Shown here piece by piece: positions 1 to 9,766 of a stretch of DNA of 53,687 bases. Source of the stretch: Shewanella sp. 10N.286.48.A6 (lineage in GTDB: Bacteria; Pseudomonadota; Gammaproteobacteria; Enterobacterales; Shewanellaceae). The position numbers and the translations under genes were made by a program. The notes under the pieces are model-generated. The model made no database searches. It saw nothing but the letters and a program-made list of their open reading frames with translations, and had not been told where the DNA came from. The first letter of the stretch is position 1. Every line of letters begins with the position of its first letter. The stretch lies in the NCBI RefSeq assembly GCF_002873135.1, contig NZ_MCVI01000036.1, positions 1-53,687 on the forward strand. Direction: 5' to 3'.

Positions 1-629
1 ACGATGGGCGTTGGGCTACTCGGCAACTGCTCCTGCGTTGCTCTACCTCCTGCATCCATGCAGTCGTATGCCGTCTGCTGAAATCTCCATGGAAGGAGTG
101 AATGCCAAAAAATGTCGGGAACATTTTAGGTCTTCTGCTTAATCACATGCCAAGTTACCCCGTCATGCGCTATCGGTTTCCATCTGATTCGCTCTTTTCA
201 GTCGATGACGCTGAAAAGCCAAGGCACTTATAAACCAGAGCCTTACTGGTTAGCTTGTACAAAAACTTCGCGATCGCGAGTTAAGCAGATCTCCCCACTC
301 TTTATTGGTAGATAAGAGCATGAACTTTCTTTGCACTACTGCATCATTTACGGTGGCCATTAGATCACGTGATTTCGTCGTCTTGTACCCTTGCTTCGCG
401 GGGCAGACCCTGCCAACTCACCTTTAGCCTACGCCTCATATGATGTTCTTGTTCATCAGCTCGCCTGTTGCCGATAAAAAAGTGCTAGCGGCTTCCTTCA
501 GACCAATCCTCACGGATAAGCCCTTGCCATTCGCTAGTAGTTAACGTTTAATAACAGTATGTTATTCTCTTTTAGAAAGAGTAACGGTGATCTTCCTACA
601 GAGGACTTTCACCTCATTAGTTCATGCCC
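1..629 (-). mobile_element. Group II intron, 5' non-coding part (domains I to IV start), truncated by window edge
   Basis: Read on the minus strand, this stretch has blocks I recognise from the 5' ribozyme half of bacterial group II introns. These include a GAGGTGAAAGTCC block (about 603-615), GGCAAGGGC, a GGTCTGAAGGAAGCCG block, an ACAAGAACATCATATGAGGC-type block, and near the domain III/IV end an AGAAGACCTAAAATG...GAGATTTCAGCAGA block. There is no sizeable ORF, as expected before the intron-encoded reverse transcriptase/maturase, which would lie to the left of base 1. ATG codons at 59 and 55 on the minus strand are open to the edge and could begin that ORF, but I do not recognise the peptide. 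The 5' boundary near 629 is inferred by aligning the distance to the GGTG block and could be off by about 10 nt. Catalytic domain V is not in the window. Orientation is opposite to the cassette gene beside it. Confidence 0.72.
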
Positions 630-646
630 ATGCTGGGCGTTATATT
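630..646 (+). other. Remnant of an attC site (right end) interrupted by the intron
   Basis: The sequence GCTGGGCGTTATAT next to the intron matches the conserved right end (L'/R' side, GGGCGTT) of integron attC sites and resembles the end of the complete attC at 1002-1104. The GTT at 639-641 would be the recombination point that opens the next cassette. The left part of this attC is not visible and is presumably on the far side of the intron. The call rests on a short motif plus its position exactly one cassette before a full attC. Confidence 0.55.
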
Positions 647-659
647 TCTAGGAGAACAT

Positions 660-1007
660 GTGCTCAATCGTGCAGCCTTAATATTAAGATATAAACAACC
701 CGCAGTTGATTGGGTTAATAAAGCAGATCCATATAACTCCCCAGGGTTGACACTAGATTCAGCTAACGAAGATTTAAATGTTTATCTTATCTCAAACGAA
801 GACTCTGATGATCCCGAGTCATTACAACGATGGATTAAGTTAAACTTAGATTTACTATTCATTGACGAATTAAGTGGGTGGTATACAGATGAATCTCTGT
901 GGCCAAAAACTAGAAATATGAAACTTTTTAATAGTTGGTTCTCTGTGGAGTGTCATACAGTTCTCAATGACACAGTAGGTACACCGTTCGTTGACGACGA
1001 AATATAA
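660..1007 (+). CDS. Integron cassette protein, hypothetical, 115 aa
   Basis: Small acidic, Trp-rich protein of unknown function, of a kind I recall as common in Vibrio and Shewanella cassette arrays (LNRAALIL..KQPAVDW near the N-terminus, GWYTDESLWP in the second half, ending DDEI). No signal peptide or membrane segment is visible. A GTG start at 660 is preferred over the upstream ATG at 624. AGGAGA lies 4-5 nt before the GTG, and the upstream ATG would fall inside the intron/attC boundary. The gene begins about 20 nt after the recombination point and its TAA overlaps the first bases of the downstream attC, the usual compact cassette layout. No promoter is seen inside the cassette, so expression probably depends on an upstream array promoter. 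Confidence 0.75.
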   Translation: MLNRAALILRYKQPAVDWVNKADPYNSPGLTLDSANEDLNVYLISNEDSDDPESLQRWIKLNLDLLFIDELSGWYTDESLWPKTRNMKLFNSWFSVECHTVLNDTVGTPFVDDEI

Positions 1008-1104
1008 CAAGAATTTAAAGCGGGACTGCTAACAGTTTGCTCGGTTTCGCTTCGCTACACATTTTAGCAAACAAATTTTTAGCCCCTTAACGTGGGCGTT
1101 AATT
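1002..1104 (+). repeat. attC recombination site (Vibrio-repeat-like), last of the array
   Basis: About 100 bp begin with TATAACAA at the cassette stop codon and end with GGGCGTTAATT. Inner blocks GCGGGACTGCTAACAG (about 1019-1034) and AGCCCCTTAACGTGGGCGTTA (1081-1101) match the L''/L' and R' layout of chromosomal-integron attC sites. The centre has imperfect inverted repeats (TTTGCT...AGCAAA) expected for the folded bottom strand. No further attC or cassette is visible to the right, so this is the distal end of the array. The bases after GTT (AATT) deviate from GTTRRRY, as expected where the flank is chromosomal. Confidence 0.85.
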
Positions 1105-1205
1105 CATCGAAATTTTAATCTGAAACTCACAGATAGAGTTAAATGTCTAACGCGTTTCTATCCAGAAATGAGTTAGCAATACTCTCCACACAAGTCCCAT
1201 CCAAT

Positions 1206-1234
1206 AAAAAGGCGACCATTTGGTCGCCTTTTTG
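1206..1234 (-). terminator. Rho-independent terminator of purL (also reads on +)
   Basis: A 7-bp GC-rich stem, GGCGACC/GGTCGCC, is flanked by A5 on one side and T5 on the other, so it can work in both directions. It lies 30 nt past the purL stop and separates purL from the integron end. Confidence 0.85.
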
Positions 1235-1263
1235 CTGTTTACTCAATCTAGGTTAAGTGAAGC

Positions 1264-4200
1264 TTAACCTAACTTAACCCGTGCATTGCGGAACATACGC
1301 ATCCATGGGCTGTCTTCGCCCCATTCATCTGGATGCCATGAGTTGGCAACGGTTCTGAATACTCGTTCTGGATGCGGCATCATAATCGTCACTCGGCCAT
1401 CAGTGGTAGTTAATGCGGTAATCGCATTTGGCGAACCATTGGGGTTTTGTGGGTATTGGGTTGCTATAGCGCCATTACCGTCAACGTAACGCAGTGCCAC
1501 TGTGCCTGTCGCTTCAGCGGCGGCTAAGGCTTCAACTGACTTAAACTCAGCGCGGCCTTCACCGTGTGATACTGCGATTGGCATACGTGAACCTTCCATA
1601 CCTTCAAAGAAGATTGATGGGCTCTTTTGTACTTCAACCAAACTCGCACGTGCTTCAAAACGTTCTGAACGGTTACGGACAAAGTGTGGCCAATGCTCAC
1701 TTCCTGGAATGATTTCTTTCAGGTTAGATAACATCTGACAACCGTTACATACACCTAATGCTAGCGTGCCATCACGTTCAAAGAACTGTGAAAACTCATT
1801 ACGGGCACGGTCATTAAATAAGATTGACTTAGCCCAACCTTCACCTGCGCCCAGTACATCACCGTAAGAGAATCCACCACAAGCCACTAGGCCTTGGAAT
1901 TCTTCTAGGTTAATGCGACCCGATAAAATGTCAGACATATGCACGTCGCGGCTTTCGAAACCTGCGCGATCAAAGGCTGCTGCCATTTCAACGTGGGAGT
2001 TAACCCCTTGCTCACGGATAATCGCCATCTTAGGTGCGACACCTTTTAAGATAAATGGCGCGGCAACGTCTTCGCTTGGGTTAAAGCGTAAATCAACTGT
2101 AAGACCTGGGTCTTTGGCTTGCTGCTTAAGTTCAAACTCTTCTTTAGCACATTCAGGGTTGTCACGTAGTGACTGCATCCGATAAGTGGTTTCAGACCAC
2201 ATGGTGCGCAGTGCTACGCGGCTGTCACTAAATACTGGCGTCTGGCCATCAACGATAGTGATTTGATCATCTTGGGTTAGCTTGGCAATATATTGGCAAG
2301 ACACGCCCACGGCAGCGAACTGAGCTTGAATGTTAGCTGAATCAGCTTTAGACACCTGAATAACCGCGCCTAACTCTTCATTAAACAAGCGCTCAAGGTC
2401 TGTGCCTTTAAGTGCTGCTAAATCAATATTAAGGCCGGTATTACCCGCAAATGCCATTTCCACTAGTGTCGTGAATAAACCGCCGTCACTGCGGTCATGA
2501 TAAGCAATGACTTTTTGATCAGCGACTAATGGCTGAATCACTTCAAAGAAGCCACGTAAGCTTGCTGCATCATCTAAGTCTGGCGCCACATCACCTAACT
2601 GGCTGTAAACTTGCGCTAAACAAGAACCGCCTAAACGGTTTTGACCATTAGCCAAATCAATCAGTAACAGTTCTGTATCGCCTTTATCAGTGCGAAGCTC
2701 TGGAGTCACAGTGTTGCGAATGTCTTTGACCACACCGAATGCAGTGATAACCAGTGACATTGGTGAAGTAACAGCTTTATCTTCACCGGCTTCGTTCCAC
2801 GCAGTTTTCATCGACATTGAGTCTTTACCCACTGGGATAGTTAACTCAAGTTCAGGACAAAGCTCTTCACCCACTGCTTTTACTGCTTCATAAAGACCGG
2901 CATCTTCACCTGGGTGACCTGCTGCCGACATCCAGTTAGCTGATAATTTAATATACTTGAATGAACCAATATCAGTACCCGCAATGTTTAAGATTGACTC
3001 GGCGACGGCCATACGAGCTGAAGCGCCAAAATCAAGTAATGCTAATGGAGTACGTTCACCAATAGACATGGCTTCACCGGCGTAGCTGTCATAACTTGCT
3101 GCAGTTACGGCACAATCAGCAACAGGAACCTGCCAAGGTCCAACCATTTGGTCACGGTTAACTAAACCTGTTACCGAGCGGTCACCAATGGTGATAAGGA
3201 AAGACTTATCGGCCACAGTTGGTAAATGCAAGATGCGCGATACCGCTTCTTTAAGGTCAATATTAGCGGTTTCGAGCGCTGAAAACTCAGCATTGGCAGT
3301 GACCACATCGCGGCTCATTTTAGGTGCTTTACCTAATAAAACCTCAAGGGGTAAATCAATTGGCTTGTTGTCAAAGTGGCTATCTTCAAGGGTGAGGTGC
3401 TGCTCTTCAGTTGCATCACCTACCACAGAAAACGGCGCACGTTCACGCTCACAAATTTTCTTGAAGGTTTCTAAATTCTCAGGTGCCACAGACAGAACAT
3501 AACGTTCTTGAGATTCGTTACACCAGATCTCAAGTGGGCTCATGCCCGGCTCATCAGATGGTACGTTACGTAAATTAAACAATGCGCCTCTGTCGGCATC
3601 ATTCACCAGCTCAGGGAAGGCATTTGATAAACCGCCCGCGCCCACATCGTGAATAAATTGAATTGGGTTATCGTCACCCATCTGCCAGCAACGGTCGATC
3701 ACTTCCTGACAACGACGTTCCATTTCTGGGTTTTCACGTTGTACAGAAGCAAAATCTAAGTCTTCACTTGATTGACCAGAGGCCATTGATGACGCAGCGC
3801 CGCCGCCTAAACCAATGTTCATTGCAGGGCCGCCAAGTACAATCAGCTTAGCGCCAACGGTAATTTCGCCTTTTTGAACATGATCTTCACGAATATTACC
3901 TAAACCACCAGCAAGCATGATTGGCTTGTGGTAACCGCGTACTTCAACACCGTTATGGCTGGCAACTTCTTGCTCGTAAGTACGGAAGTAACCCACAAGG
4001 GCTGGACGACCAAATTCGTTATTAAATGCTGCGCCGCCTAATGGGCCTTCAGTCATGATTTCAAGTGGCGTTACAATACGGCTAGGTTTGCCGTAGTCGC
4101 CTTCCCATGGCTGCACAAAGCCTGGGATTTTAAGGTTTGATACGCTAAAGCCTGTTAAACCTGCTTTAGGTTTTGAACCGCGACCGGTTGCGCCTTCATC

Positions 4201-5148
4201 ACGGATCTCACCGCCTGATCCTGTGGCAGCGCCCGGATAGGGGCTAATTGCTGTTGGGTGATTGTGGGTTTCAACCTTCATCAACACGTGCATTGGCTCG
4301 GTGTGATAGTTATAAACGCCATCTTGATCAGGGAAGAATCGACCTGCAACAGAGCCTGTCATGACAGCGGCATTATCTTTATAAGCTGATAACACGTTGT
4401 CTGGGGTGACTTCGAAGGTGTTTTTAATCATTTTGAATAATGATTTAGGCTGAACTTCACCATCGATAGTCCAGTCTGCATTGAAAATCTTGTGACGACA
4501 ATGCTCTGAGTTTGCTTGAGCAAACATCATTAGCTCGATGTCGTTAGGATTACGGTTTAAGCGCACAAAGTTATCAACTAAGTAGTCGATTTCATCTTCT
4601 GCTAGCGCTAGGCCTAATTGCACGTTTGCCACTTCAAGGGCGCGGCGACCTTCAGCTAAAATATTGATGCTTTTGAAGGGCAATGGCTCAGTGCGTTCAA
4701 ACAATACTGATGCTGCGGCAAACTCAGGTAAAATCACTTCAACCATACGGTCGTGGATTAAGCCTTTCACTTGCTCTAACTGCTGCGCTGTTAATGATGC
4801 TCCTGCAACATAGTAGGCAATACCGCGTTCTAGGCGTTTTACTTTGCCTAAACCACAATTTTGGGCGATGTCAGTTGCTTTAGATGACCAAGGAGAAATC
4901 GTTCCAGGGCGAGGTGTTACAAATATCAATGATCCTTCTGGAGTATGAGATTCAATTGCAGGTCCGTAGGTTAGAATGGTTTCAAGTTGCTGATATTCTT
5001 TATCATCAAGCTTGTCACTTAAATCGGCTAAATGGACATACTCAGCATAGATTTGCTCAACAGGAAGCGCTGCTGTTTCACAGGCCTCCATAAGCTTTTG
5101 AACTCTAAAAGCTGAAAGTGCTGGGGCTCCGCGAATGATCTCAATCAC
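1264..5148 (-). CDS. purL: Phosphoribosylformylglycinamidine synthase (large type)
   Basis: Catalyses the fourth step of de novo purine synthesis in the cytoplasm: FGAR + glutamine + ATP to FGAM. At 1294 aa it is the full-length single-chain gammaproteobacterial form. An N-terminal PurS-like part comes first. The FGAM synthase core contains [19 protein letters not shown] near residue 292 and a second AIRS-like half with VGKDSMSM. The C-terminal class I glutaminase holds [12 protein letters not shown] (nucleophile Cys) and [10 protein letters not shown]. The ATG start gives the expected [13 protein letters not shown]-terminus. It is a single-gene transcript with its own terminator. A palindrome overlaps the likely -10 box upstream (see 5195-5218). 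It is unrelated functionally to the adjacent integron end. Confidence 0.98.
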   Translation of the reverse strand: MIEIIRGAPALSAFRVQKLMEACETAALPVEQIYAEYVHLADLSDKLDDKEYQQLETILTYGPAIESHTPEGSLIFVTPRPGTISPWSSKATDIAQNCGLGKVKRLERGIAYYVAGASLTAQQLEQVKGLIHDRMVEVILPEFAAASVLFERTEPLPFKSINILAEGRRALEVANVQLGLALAEDEIDYLVDNFVRLNRNPNDIELMMFAQANSEHCRHKIFNADWTIDGEVQPKSLFKMIKNTFEVTPDNVLSAYKDNAAVMTGSVAGRFFPDQDGVYNYHTEPMHVLMKVETHNHPTAISPYPGAATGSGGEIRDEGATGRGSKPKAGLTGFSVSNLKIPGFVQPWEGDYGKPSRIVTPLEIMTEGPLGGAAFNNEFGRPALVGYFRTYEQEVASHNGVEVRGYHKPIMLAGGLGNIREDHVQKGEITVGAKLIVLGGPAMNIGLGGGAASSMASGQSSEDLDFASVQRENPEMERRCQEVIDRCWQMGDDNPIQFIHDVGAGGLSNAFPELVNDADRGALFNLRNVPSDEPGMSPLEIWCNESQERYVLSVAPENLETFKKICERERAPFSVVGDATEEQHLTLEDSHFDNKPIDLPLEVLLGKAPKMSRDVVTANAEFSALETANIDLKEAVSRILHLPTVADKSFLITIGDRSVTGLVNRDQMVGPWQVPVADCAVTAASYDSYAGEAMSIGERTPLALLDFGASARMAVAESILNIAGTDIGSFKYIKLSANWMSAAGHPGEDAGLYEAVKAVGEELCPELELTIPVGKDSMSMKTAWNEAGEDKAVTSPMSLVITAFGVVKDIRNTVTPELRTDKGDTELLLIDLANGQNRLGGSCLAQVYSQLGDVAPDLDDAASLRGFFEVIQPLVADQKVIAYHDRSDGGLFTTLVEMAFAGNTGLNIDLAALKGTDLERLFNEELGAVIQVSKADSANIQAQFAAVGVSCQYIAKLTQDDQITIVDGQTPVFSDSRVALRTMWSETTYRMQSLRDNPECAKEEFELKQQAKDPGLTVDLRFNPSEDVAAPFILKGVAPKMAIIREQGVNSHVEMAAAFDRAGFESRDVHMSDILSGRINLEEFQGLVACGGFSYGDVLGAGEGWAKSILFNDRARNEFSQFFERDGTLALGVCNGCQMLSNLKEIIPGSEHWPHFVRNRSERFEARASLVEVQKSPSIFFEGMEGSRMPIAVSHGEGRAEFKSVEALAAAEATGTVALRYVDGNGAIATQYPQNPNGSPNAITALTTTDGRVTIMMPHPERVFRTVANSWHPDEWGEDSPWMRMFRNARVKLG

Positions 5149-5194
5149 GTCAATTCACCTTATTAATTATAATGGCAGGGTAAGAATTGGCGCT

Positions 5195-5218
5195 ATTATA
5201 GGGAATCACACCCTATAA
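5195..5218 (-). promoter_or_regulatory. Possible purL promoter with overlapping inverted repeat
   Basis: On the minus strand TATAAT (5200 to 5195) is a good -10 box about 45 nt upstream of the purL ATG. It is overlapped by a perfect 8-bp inverted repeat, TTATAGGG (5196-5203) and CCCTATAA (5211-5218), with a 7-nt spacer. The placement suggests an operator. It does not match the PurR consensus and I cannot name a regulator. The rest of the 336-bp gap to mltF is AT-rich with nothing further I can assign. Confidence 0.4.
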
Positions 5219-5508
5219 ATCACCCACCAAGGCGCGTGAGAACAGTGTTTCCCGTTAACGAAAACAATCAATTTAAATAACACATAAAAGCGCTTAAAAT
5301 TTAAGCGTTAATTCGCGATTAAAAGCCAATTGTCATTTGGTTTTCTTTAATCAATTCAAACGTATATTTTACTCAGCTTGAGCCGGTTTCTAGGTGAAAT
5401 AGCAAACTACTGCTAAAATATCTAAAGCGCTGACATTTTTTAAAACGGTATTATATTTTCAGGCTCAACATTGAATAGTGCACAGTGCCTAATACCAATA
5501 GCTTACAG

Positions 5509-6972
5509 ATGGATATGACCAAACTTTTAACGATTATTTCATTCAGCTTTTTACTGGTGGCCTGTGAGCCACCTAGGTTTGAAGTCACTGAATTTGTTGA
5601 AACCTCCCCCAAACGTACCGTCTTAAAGGTAGGGACGCTTTACGGCTCGCAAACCTACCTCAACTCAAATCTTGGCGAGAGTGGTTTTGATTATGAAATG
5701 GCGGCAAAGTTTGCAGCGTATCTTGATGTGCCATTAGAAATGGTGCCTTACACCCACAGGCAGCAGTTATTCGCCGCTCTGCGAAATGATGAAATCGATA
5801 TTGTTGCCGCCGCAATTACCACTACCCAAAACCGTCGTGAACAATTTTTACTGGGGCCAGCTTTATATGAGGTCAATCAAGTATTGATTTATAAAACCGG
5901 CACTCAAAAGCCAAGAAATCTTGATAATCTGAGCGGTGATATTTATGTCATCTCTGAGTCTGCGGCGGTGGATACATTAACCAGCTTGCAGCAATCACAC
6001 CCAAACCTTAAATGGCAGCAAGTGTATGACAAAGACAACGAAGAATTGTTTTCTTTGGTGGCGAAAGGCGAGTTGCTTTATACGGTGGCAGACTCTAAAA
6101 GTCTACGAATAAATCAACGCTATTTACCTGAGTTACGGGGCAGTATCGTCCTAGATGATAAAACTGACGTTGTATGGTTATTGCGCCCCAATGGCAGCGA
6201 CCGCTTAATGGGCTCGTTATTGTCGTTTTGGCATCAGCAAAAACGGAATGGCACCCTTGAGCATTTAAATGAAAAGTATTTTGGCCATGTTAAGCGCTTT
6301 GACTATGTTGATACTCGCGCGTTTATTCGCGCTATTGATAATGTGCTACCTGAATACCAAGCCTTATTTGAAAAACATGCTGGCGATCTCGACTGGCGTA
6401 AAGTGGCCGCCGCCGGTTATCAAGAGTCCCATTGGAACCCTAAAGCGCGCTCACCCACTGGCGTTCGCGGCATGATGATGCTCACCCAGCCAACGGCAAG
6501 CTCTGTGGGGGTGGATAACCGCCTCGATGCAGAACAAAGCATTCGCGGTGGCGCAATTTATTTGCAAAAAATGATCGATCGTTTACCAGCATCAATCCCT
6601 GACAGTCAGCGTATTTGGTTTGCCCTTGCCTCCTATAATGTGGGTTTAGGTCATGTGGAGGATGCCCGCAAAATAGCCCAAGGGATGGGTAAAGATCCCA
6701 GTGCATGGCGAGATGTCAAAGAGGTCTTGCCACTGCTGCAACAACGCAAATATTATCAACATACTCGTTATGGTTATGCTCGTGGTAATGAAGCGGTTCA
6801 CTATGTGGAAAACATCCGCCGATATTACGACACCTTAGTGTGGGTCGATAGTCAAAATAAACAGCTTGAACTTATGCAGCAACAAGCAGAAAATGACACC
6901 ACAGGCCAAGCTAAGACTTCAGCCAATGATGATAAAAATCCAGAAGATATTGTAAAATCAGCGGCGCAATAA
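5509..6972 (+). CDS. mltF: Membrane-bound lytic murein transglycosylase F
   Basis: Cleaves peptidoglycan glycan strands, giving 1,6-anhydro-muramyl products, anchored to the inner face of the outer membrane. Order: lipoprotein signal (LLVAC, Cys at about residue 19), a periplasmic solute-binding-protein family 3 domain of roughly 230 residues ([13 protein letters not shown]...[11 protein letters not shown]), then a soluble lytic transglycosylase domain. That domain contains [14 protein letters not shown] (catalytic Glu), GVRGMMMLT and [13 protein letters not shown]. The Gln/Asp-rich tail is typical. A GTG at 5485 is also open, but starting at ATG 5509 or 5515 gives a normal short signal peptide; no strong Shine-Dalgarno decides between them. 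Monocistronic, divergent from purL. Confidence 0.93.
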   Translation: MDMTKLLTIISFSFLLVACEPPRFEVTEFVETSPKRTVLKVGTLYGSQTYLNSNLGESGFDYEMAAKFAAYLDVPLEMVPYTHRQQLFAALRNDEIDIVAAAITTTQNRREQFLLGPALYEVNQVLIYKTGTQKPRNLDNLSGDIYVISESAAVDTLTSLQQSHPNLKWQQVYDKDNEELFSLVAKGELLYTVADSKSLRINQRYLPELRGSIVLDDKTDVVWLLRPNGSDRLMGSLLSFWHQQKRNGTLEHLNEKYFGHVKRFDYVDTRAFIRAIDNVLPEYQALFEKHAGDLDWRKVAAAGYQESHWNPKARSPTGVRGMMMLTQPTASSVGVDNRLDAEQSIRGGAIYLQKMIDRLPASIPDSQRIWFALASYNVGLGHVEDARKIAQGMGKDPSAWRDVKEVLPLLQQRKYYQHTRYGYARGNEAVHYVENIRRYYDTLVWVDSQNKQLELMQQQAENDTTGQAKTSANDDKNPEDIVKSAAQ

Positions 6973-7188
6973 AAACGTCACTTACTGGCTTTACACTGTC
7001 TAGGGTAACTTTTTAACCATCACCTTTATGCTAGTGAATGCAAGTAAGGGATACGAATTAGCAAATGGGGATTGTGAGCTAACCCAGTTTTAGATTTACA
7101 GCGAACCGGGCAGCGATGGTTTGTTTTCGAAAGTGATTTATGCTCGCTTTAACTAATATAAAACCTCACCAATGTAGTAAGGCTTAAC

Positions 7189-7302
7189 ATGAGAAGAAAC
7201 ACTAATAACAGCGCTCGTCGCCGTAATGCTATCAAGCTTAAACAACGTAAAATGCTTAACCGCCAGAAATTATTTTTCGCCTTTTTGCAGCAACAAGTCT
7301 GA
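7189..7302 (+). CDS. Candidate small basic protein, 37 aa
   Basis: An ATG preceded by TAAGG at 7178-7182 (6-nt spacing) opens a 37-codon frame starting MRRNTNNSARRRNAIKLKQR. The product has about a dozen Arg/Lys residues and a hydrophobic LFFAFL stretch near the end. The last 33 nt overlap the 3' end of tadA on the opposite strand. I do not recognise a family. The basic N-terminus could bind nucleic acid, but that is speculation. The Shine-Dalgarno and a non-random composition favour a real gene; the small size keeps confidence low. Confidence 0.4.
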   Translation: MRRNTNNSARRRNAIKLKQRKMLNRQKLFFAFLQQQV

Positions 7303-7962
7303 TTGCTGTTTCAGTAACTTTTTAAGTGCTTTTTTTTCTTCTCTGCGACGTTTAAAAAAAGCACTTAATTGCCCAGCACACTCGCTCGCTAATACCCCAG
7401 ACGTCACCTCTAGCTGATGATTAAAATCAGCATGTTGAACTAAATTAACCACACTGCCAGCGGCGCCGGTTTTTAAATCATCTGCGCCAAATACCACTCG
7501 TTTTATTCGGCTATGCACCATAGCGCCAGCGCACATGGAACAAGGCTCTAGGGTGACATACAAGCTAGTGTCTAACATGCGGTAGTTTTCAAGCACCTGC
7601 CCTGCGGCGCGAATACATTCAATTTCAGCATGGGCTGTGGGGTTATGCTCGCAAATACTTAAATTAAAGCCACTAGCAAGCAACTCATCATCTTTAACCA
7701 AGACTGCGCCCACGGGCACCTCTCCTTTGGCTTCTGCTAACCTGGCTTGCGCCATTGCTACTCGCATCCACTTTTCATCAATAGCTGTTTGTTCAGCGGT
7801 CAGCTCGGTTTCAACTAATTGACCGAGTTGATTGATCTGCTTATTAACCAGTTTATTCACTGGCTCAGAGCTAGGCTCAGTTTCAGGCTTGGTTTCAAGA
7901 TCGGCATCAATGATAGGATCTGCAATGTCAGTAGATGTTGGCATGGGGGCTCGATAATTCAT
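7270..7962 (-). CDS. tadA: tRNA-specific adenosine deaminase
   Basis: Converts A34 to inosine in tRNA-Arg(ACG). Zinc-dependent cytidine/deoxycytidylate deaminase fold: HAE at residues 111-113 (His ligand and proton-shuttling Glu) and PCSMC at 140-144 supply the zinc ligands. The family core starts near residue 62 (DEKWMRVAMAQA). The first ~60 residues are an extra acidic, Pro/Glu-rich segment (DADLETKPETEPSSEP) that most TadA proteins lack. No in-frame ATG occurs closer to the core, so either the extension is translated or a non-ATG start is used. The C-terminus is Lys/Arg-rich. It is convergent with a candidate small ORF at its 3' end. Confidence 0.93.
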   Translation of the reverse strand: MNYRAPMPTSTDIADPIIDADLETKPETEPSSEPVNKLVNKQINQLGQLVETELTAEQTAIDEKWMRVAMAQARLAEAKGEVPVGAVLVKDDELLASGFNLSICEHNPTAHAEIECIRAAGQVLENYRMLDTSLYVTLEPCSMCAGAMVHSRIKRVVFGADDLKTGAAGSVVNLVQHADFNHQLEVTSGVLASECAGQLSAFFKRRREEKKALKKLLKQQSDLLLQKGEK

Positions 7963-8019
7963 AACGCTTTAGTTGTAAAAAATAGCTGTAAAACAGTTAG
8001 ATTGAATTAGATAGTTTAA

Positions 8020-8050
8020 AACAAAAAAGACGCCGAAGCGCCTTTTTGTT
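8020..8050 (-). terminator. Terminator of guaBA
   Basis: On the minus strand AAAAAGGCGC-TTCG-GCGTCTTTTTT forms a 6-bp stem (one G-U pair) with a stable UUCG tetraloop and a U run. It lies 23 nt beyond the guaA stop. Confidence 0.8.
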
Positions 8051-8072
8051 TATTCAGCAATATCTAAATGGG

Positions 8073-9650
8073 TTATTCCCATTCAATGGTTGCCGGTGGC
8101 TTACCTGAAATATCGTAAACCACACGTGAAATACCATCGATTTCATTAATAATGCGGTTAGATACACGACCTAAGAAGTCATAAGGTAAATGTGCCCAGT
8201 GGGCTGTCATAAAGTCGATAGTTTCAACTGCGCGCAGCGATACTACCCAATCATATTTACGACCATCGCCCATAACGCCGACAGAACGAACAGGTAGGAA
8301 TACGGTAAATGCTTGGCTGACTTTGTTGTAAAGGTCAGCTTTGTGCAGCTCTTCAATGAAGATAGCATCCGCTAAACGCAGTAAGTCACAGTACTCTTTT
8401 TTCACCTCACCTAAAACGCGCACACCCAGACCCGGTCCTGGGAACGGATGACGGTAAAGCATGTCGTATGGCAGACCAAGCTCTAAACCAATTTTACGCA
8501 CTTCATCTTTAAATAACTCACGTAATGGCTCAACTAGTCCCATTTCCATATCATCTGGCAAACCGCCAACGTTATGGTGCGACTTAATCACATGGGCTTT
8601 GCCTGTGGCGCTGCCTGCAGATTCAATTACATCAGGGTAAATCGTGCCTTGTGCTAACCATTTTGCATTAACGCATTTCTTTGACTCTTCATCGAAAATC
8701 TCAACGAAAACGCGGCCAATGATTTTACGTTTAGCTTCTGGCTCTGCTTCGCCAGCCATTTGCTCTAAGAAACGGTGCTCAGCATTAACGTGAACAATAT
8801 TCAGTCCGAAGTGATCGCCAAACATTTCCATGACTTGGTTGGCTTCGTTTAAACGTAGCAGACCGTTATCAACAAATACACAGGTCAGTTTGTCGCCTAT
8901 TGCGCGGTGCAATAGCATGGCCACAACCGATGAATCTACACCACCTGACAAACCTAAAATTACTTCATCGTTACCGATTTGTTTTTTCAGTTTTTCAATA
9001 GCATCTTCAATAATTGATGATGGTTTCCAGTTAGCAGGACAGCCACAGATCTCTAGCGCGAAGTGCTCAAGCATGCGCTTACCTTGACGAGTGTGGGTCA
9101 CTTCTGGGTGAAATTGCACCCCGTAGAAATGCTTATCTTCATTGGCCATTGCAGCGTATGGGCAAGTGTCAGTTTTAGCGACAGTAACAAAACCTTCTGG
9201 GATTTCAGATACTTTATCGCCGTGGCTCATCCATACATCCAGTAATGGCTTGCCTGTTTCACTGATGGCATCTTCAATGCTTTTGAATAAGGCTGATTCC
9301 GTTTGCAGTTCAACCTGCGCGTAACCGAACTCGCCTTCGCCAACGCCTTGGATCACTTTGCCGCCAAGCTGCTCAGACATGGTTTGCATGCCGTAACAAA
9401 TACCTAAAACAGGTACGCCAGCATTGAACACATATTCTGGTGCTCGTGGTGAGTTAGCAGCGGTAACGCTTTCAGGGCCACCAGCTAAAATGATGCCGTT
9501 AGGAGCAAAACCTTTAATTTGCTCTTCAGATACATCCCAAGCCCAAAGCTCACAATAAACACCGATTTCACGAATACGGCGGGCGATTAACTGCGTGTAT
9601 TGCGATCCAAAATCTAGGATCAGGATTTTATGCTCATGAATGTTGCTCAT
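8073..9650 (-). CDS. guaA: GMP synthase (glutamine-hydrolysing)
   Basis: Makes GMP from XMP, ATP and glutamine, the last step of guanine nucleotide synthesis. 525 aa, normal length. The N-terminal class I glutaminase shows VLGICYGMQ (nucleophile Cys) and [13 protein letters not shown] (His/Glu). The ATP-pyrophosphatase domain has the P-loop-like [11 protein letters not shown]. The C-terminal dimerisation domain ends [11 protein letters not shown] as expected. It follows guaB on the same strand. A separate hairpin terminator sits between them, so guaA is probably reached by read-through or has its own promoter. Confidence 0.98.
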   Translation of the reverse strand: MSNIHEHKILILDFGSQYTQLIARRIREIGVYCELWAWDVSEEQIKGFAPNGIILAGGPESVTAANSPRAPEYVFNAGVPVLGICYGMQTMSEQLGGKVIQGVGEGEFGYAQVELQTESALFKSIEDAISETGKPLLDVWMSHGDKVSEIPEGFVTVAKTDTCPYAAMANEDKHFYGVQFHPEVTHTRQGKRMLEHFALEICGCPANWKPSSIIEDAIEKLKKQIGNDEVILGLSGGVDSSVVAMLLHRAIGDKLTCVFVDNGLLRLNEANQVMEMFGDHFGLNIVHVNAEHRFLEQMAGEAEPEAKRKIIGRVFVEIFDEESKKCVNAKWLAQGTIYPDVIESAGSATGKAHVIKSHHNVGGLPDDMEMGLVEPLRELFKDEVRKIGLELGLPYDMLYRHPFPGPGLGVRVLGEVKKEYCDLLRLADAIFIEELHKADLYNKVSQAFTVFLPVRSVGVMGDGRKYDWVVSLRAVETIDFMTAHWAHLPYDFLGRVSNRIINEIDGISRVVYDISGKPPATIEWE

Positions 9651-9729
9651 GGGTTACCTTATATCTGGTTTGATCTAGTAGGTTTGCTTCAATCTCAAAT
9701 GCATAATTTCAAATACATAATGAAATTGA

Positions 9730-9763
9730 AAAAAGGCGCTCAAATAAATGAGCGCCTTATTAA
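9730..9763 (-). terminator. Intercistronic hairpin/terminator between guaB and guaA
   Basis: AAGGCGCTCA and TGAGCGCCTT form a perfect 10-bp stem with an AATAAA loop, preceded and followed by A/T runs, directly after the guaB stop. It would reduce transcription into guaA. Confidence 0.75.
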
Positions 9764-9766
9764 TTA

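Noticed and set aside
7..17. GGGCGTTGGGC at the left edge looks like the right end of another attC (GTTRRRY).
   Set aside because: It lies within the intron's domain IV/possible ORF start; without the other attC blocks it is too short to call.
624..659. Extension of the cassette protein to ATG 624.
   Set aside because: Those codons lie across the intron/attC boundary; the Shine-Dalgarno fits the GTG at 660.
1286..5093. Several open frames on the + strand opposite purL (60-104 codons).
   Set aside because: They are shadows of purL codon usage with no ribosome sites and no recognisable domains.
5250..5266. Possible PurR box upstream of purL (ACGAAAAC half-site).
   Set aside because: Only one half matches; the other half departs from ACGCAAACGTTTNCGT at most positions.
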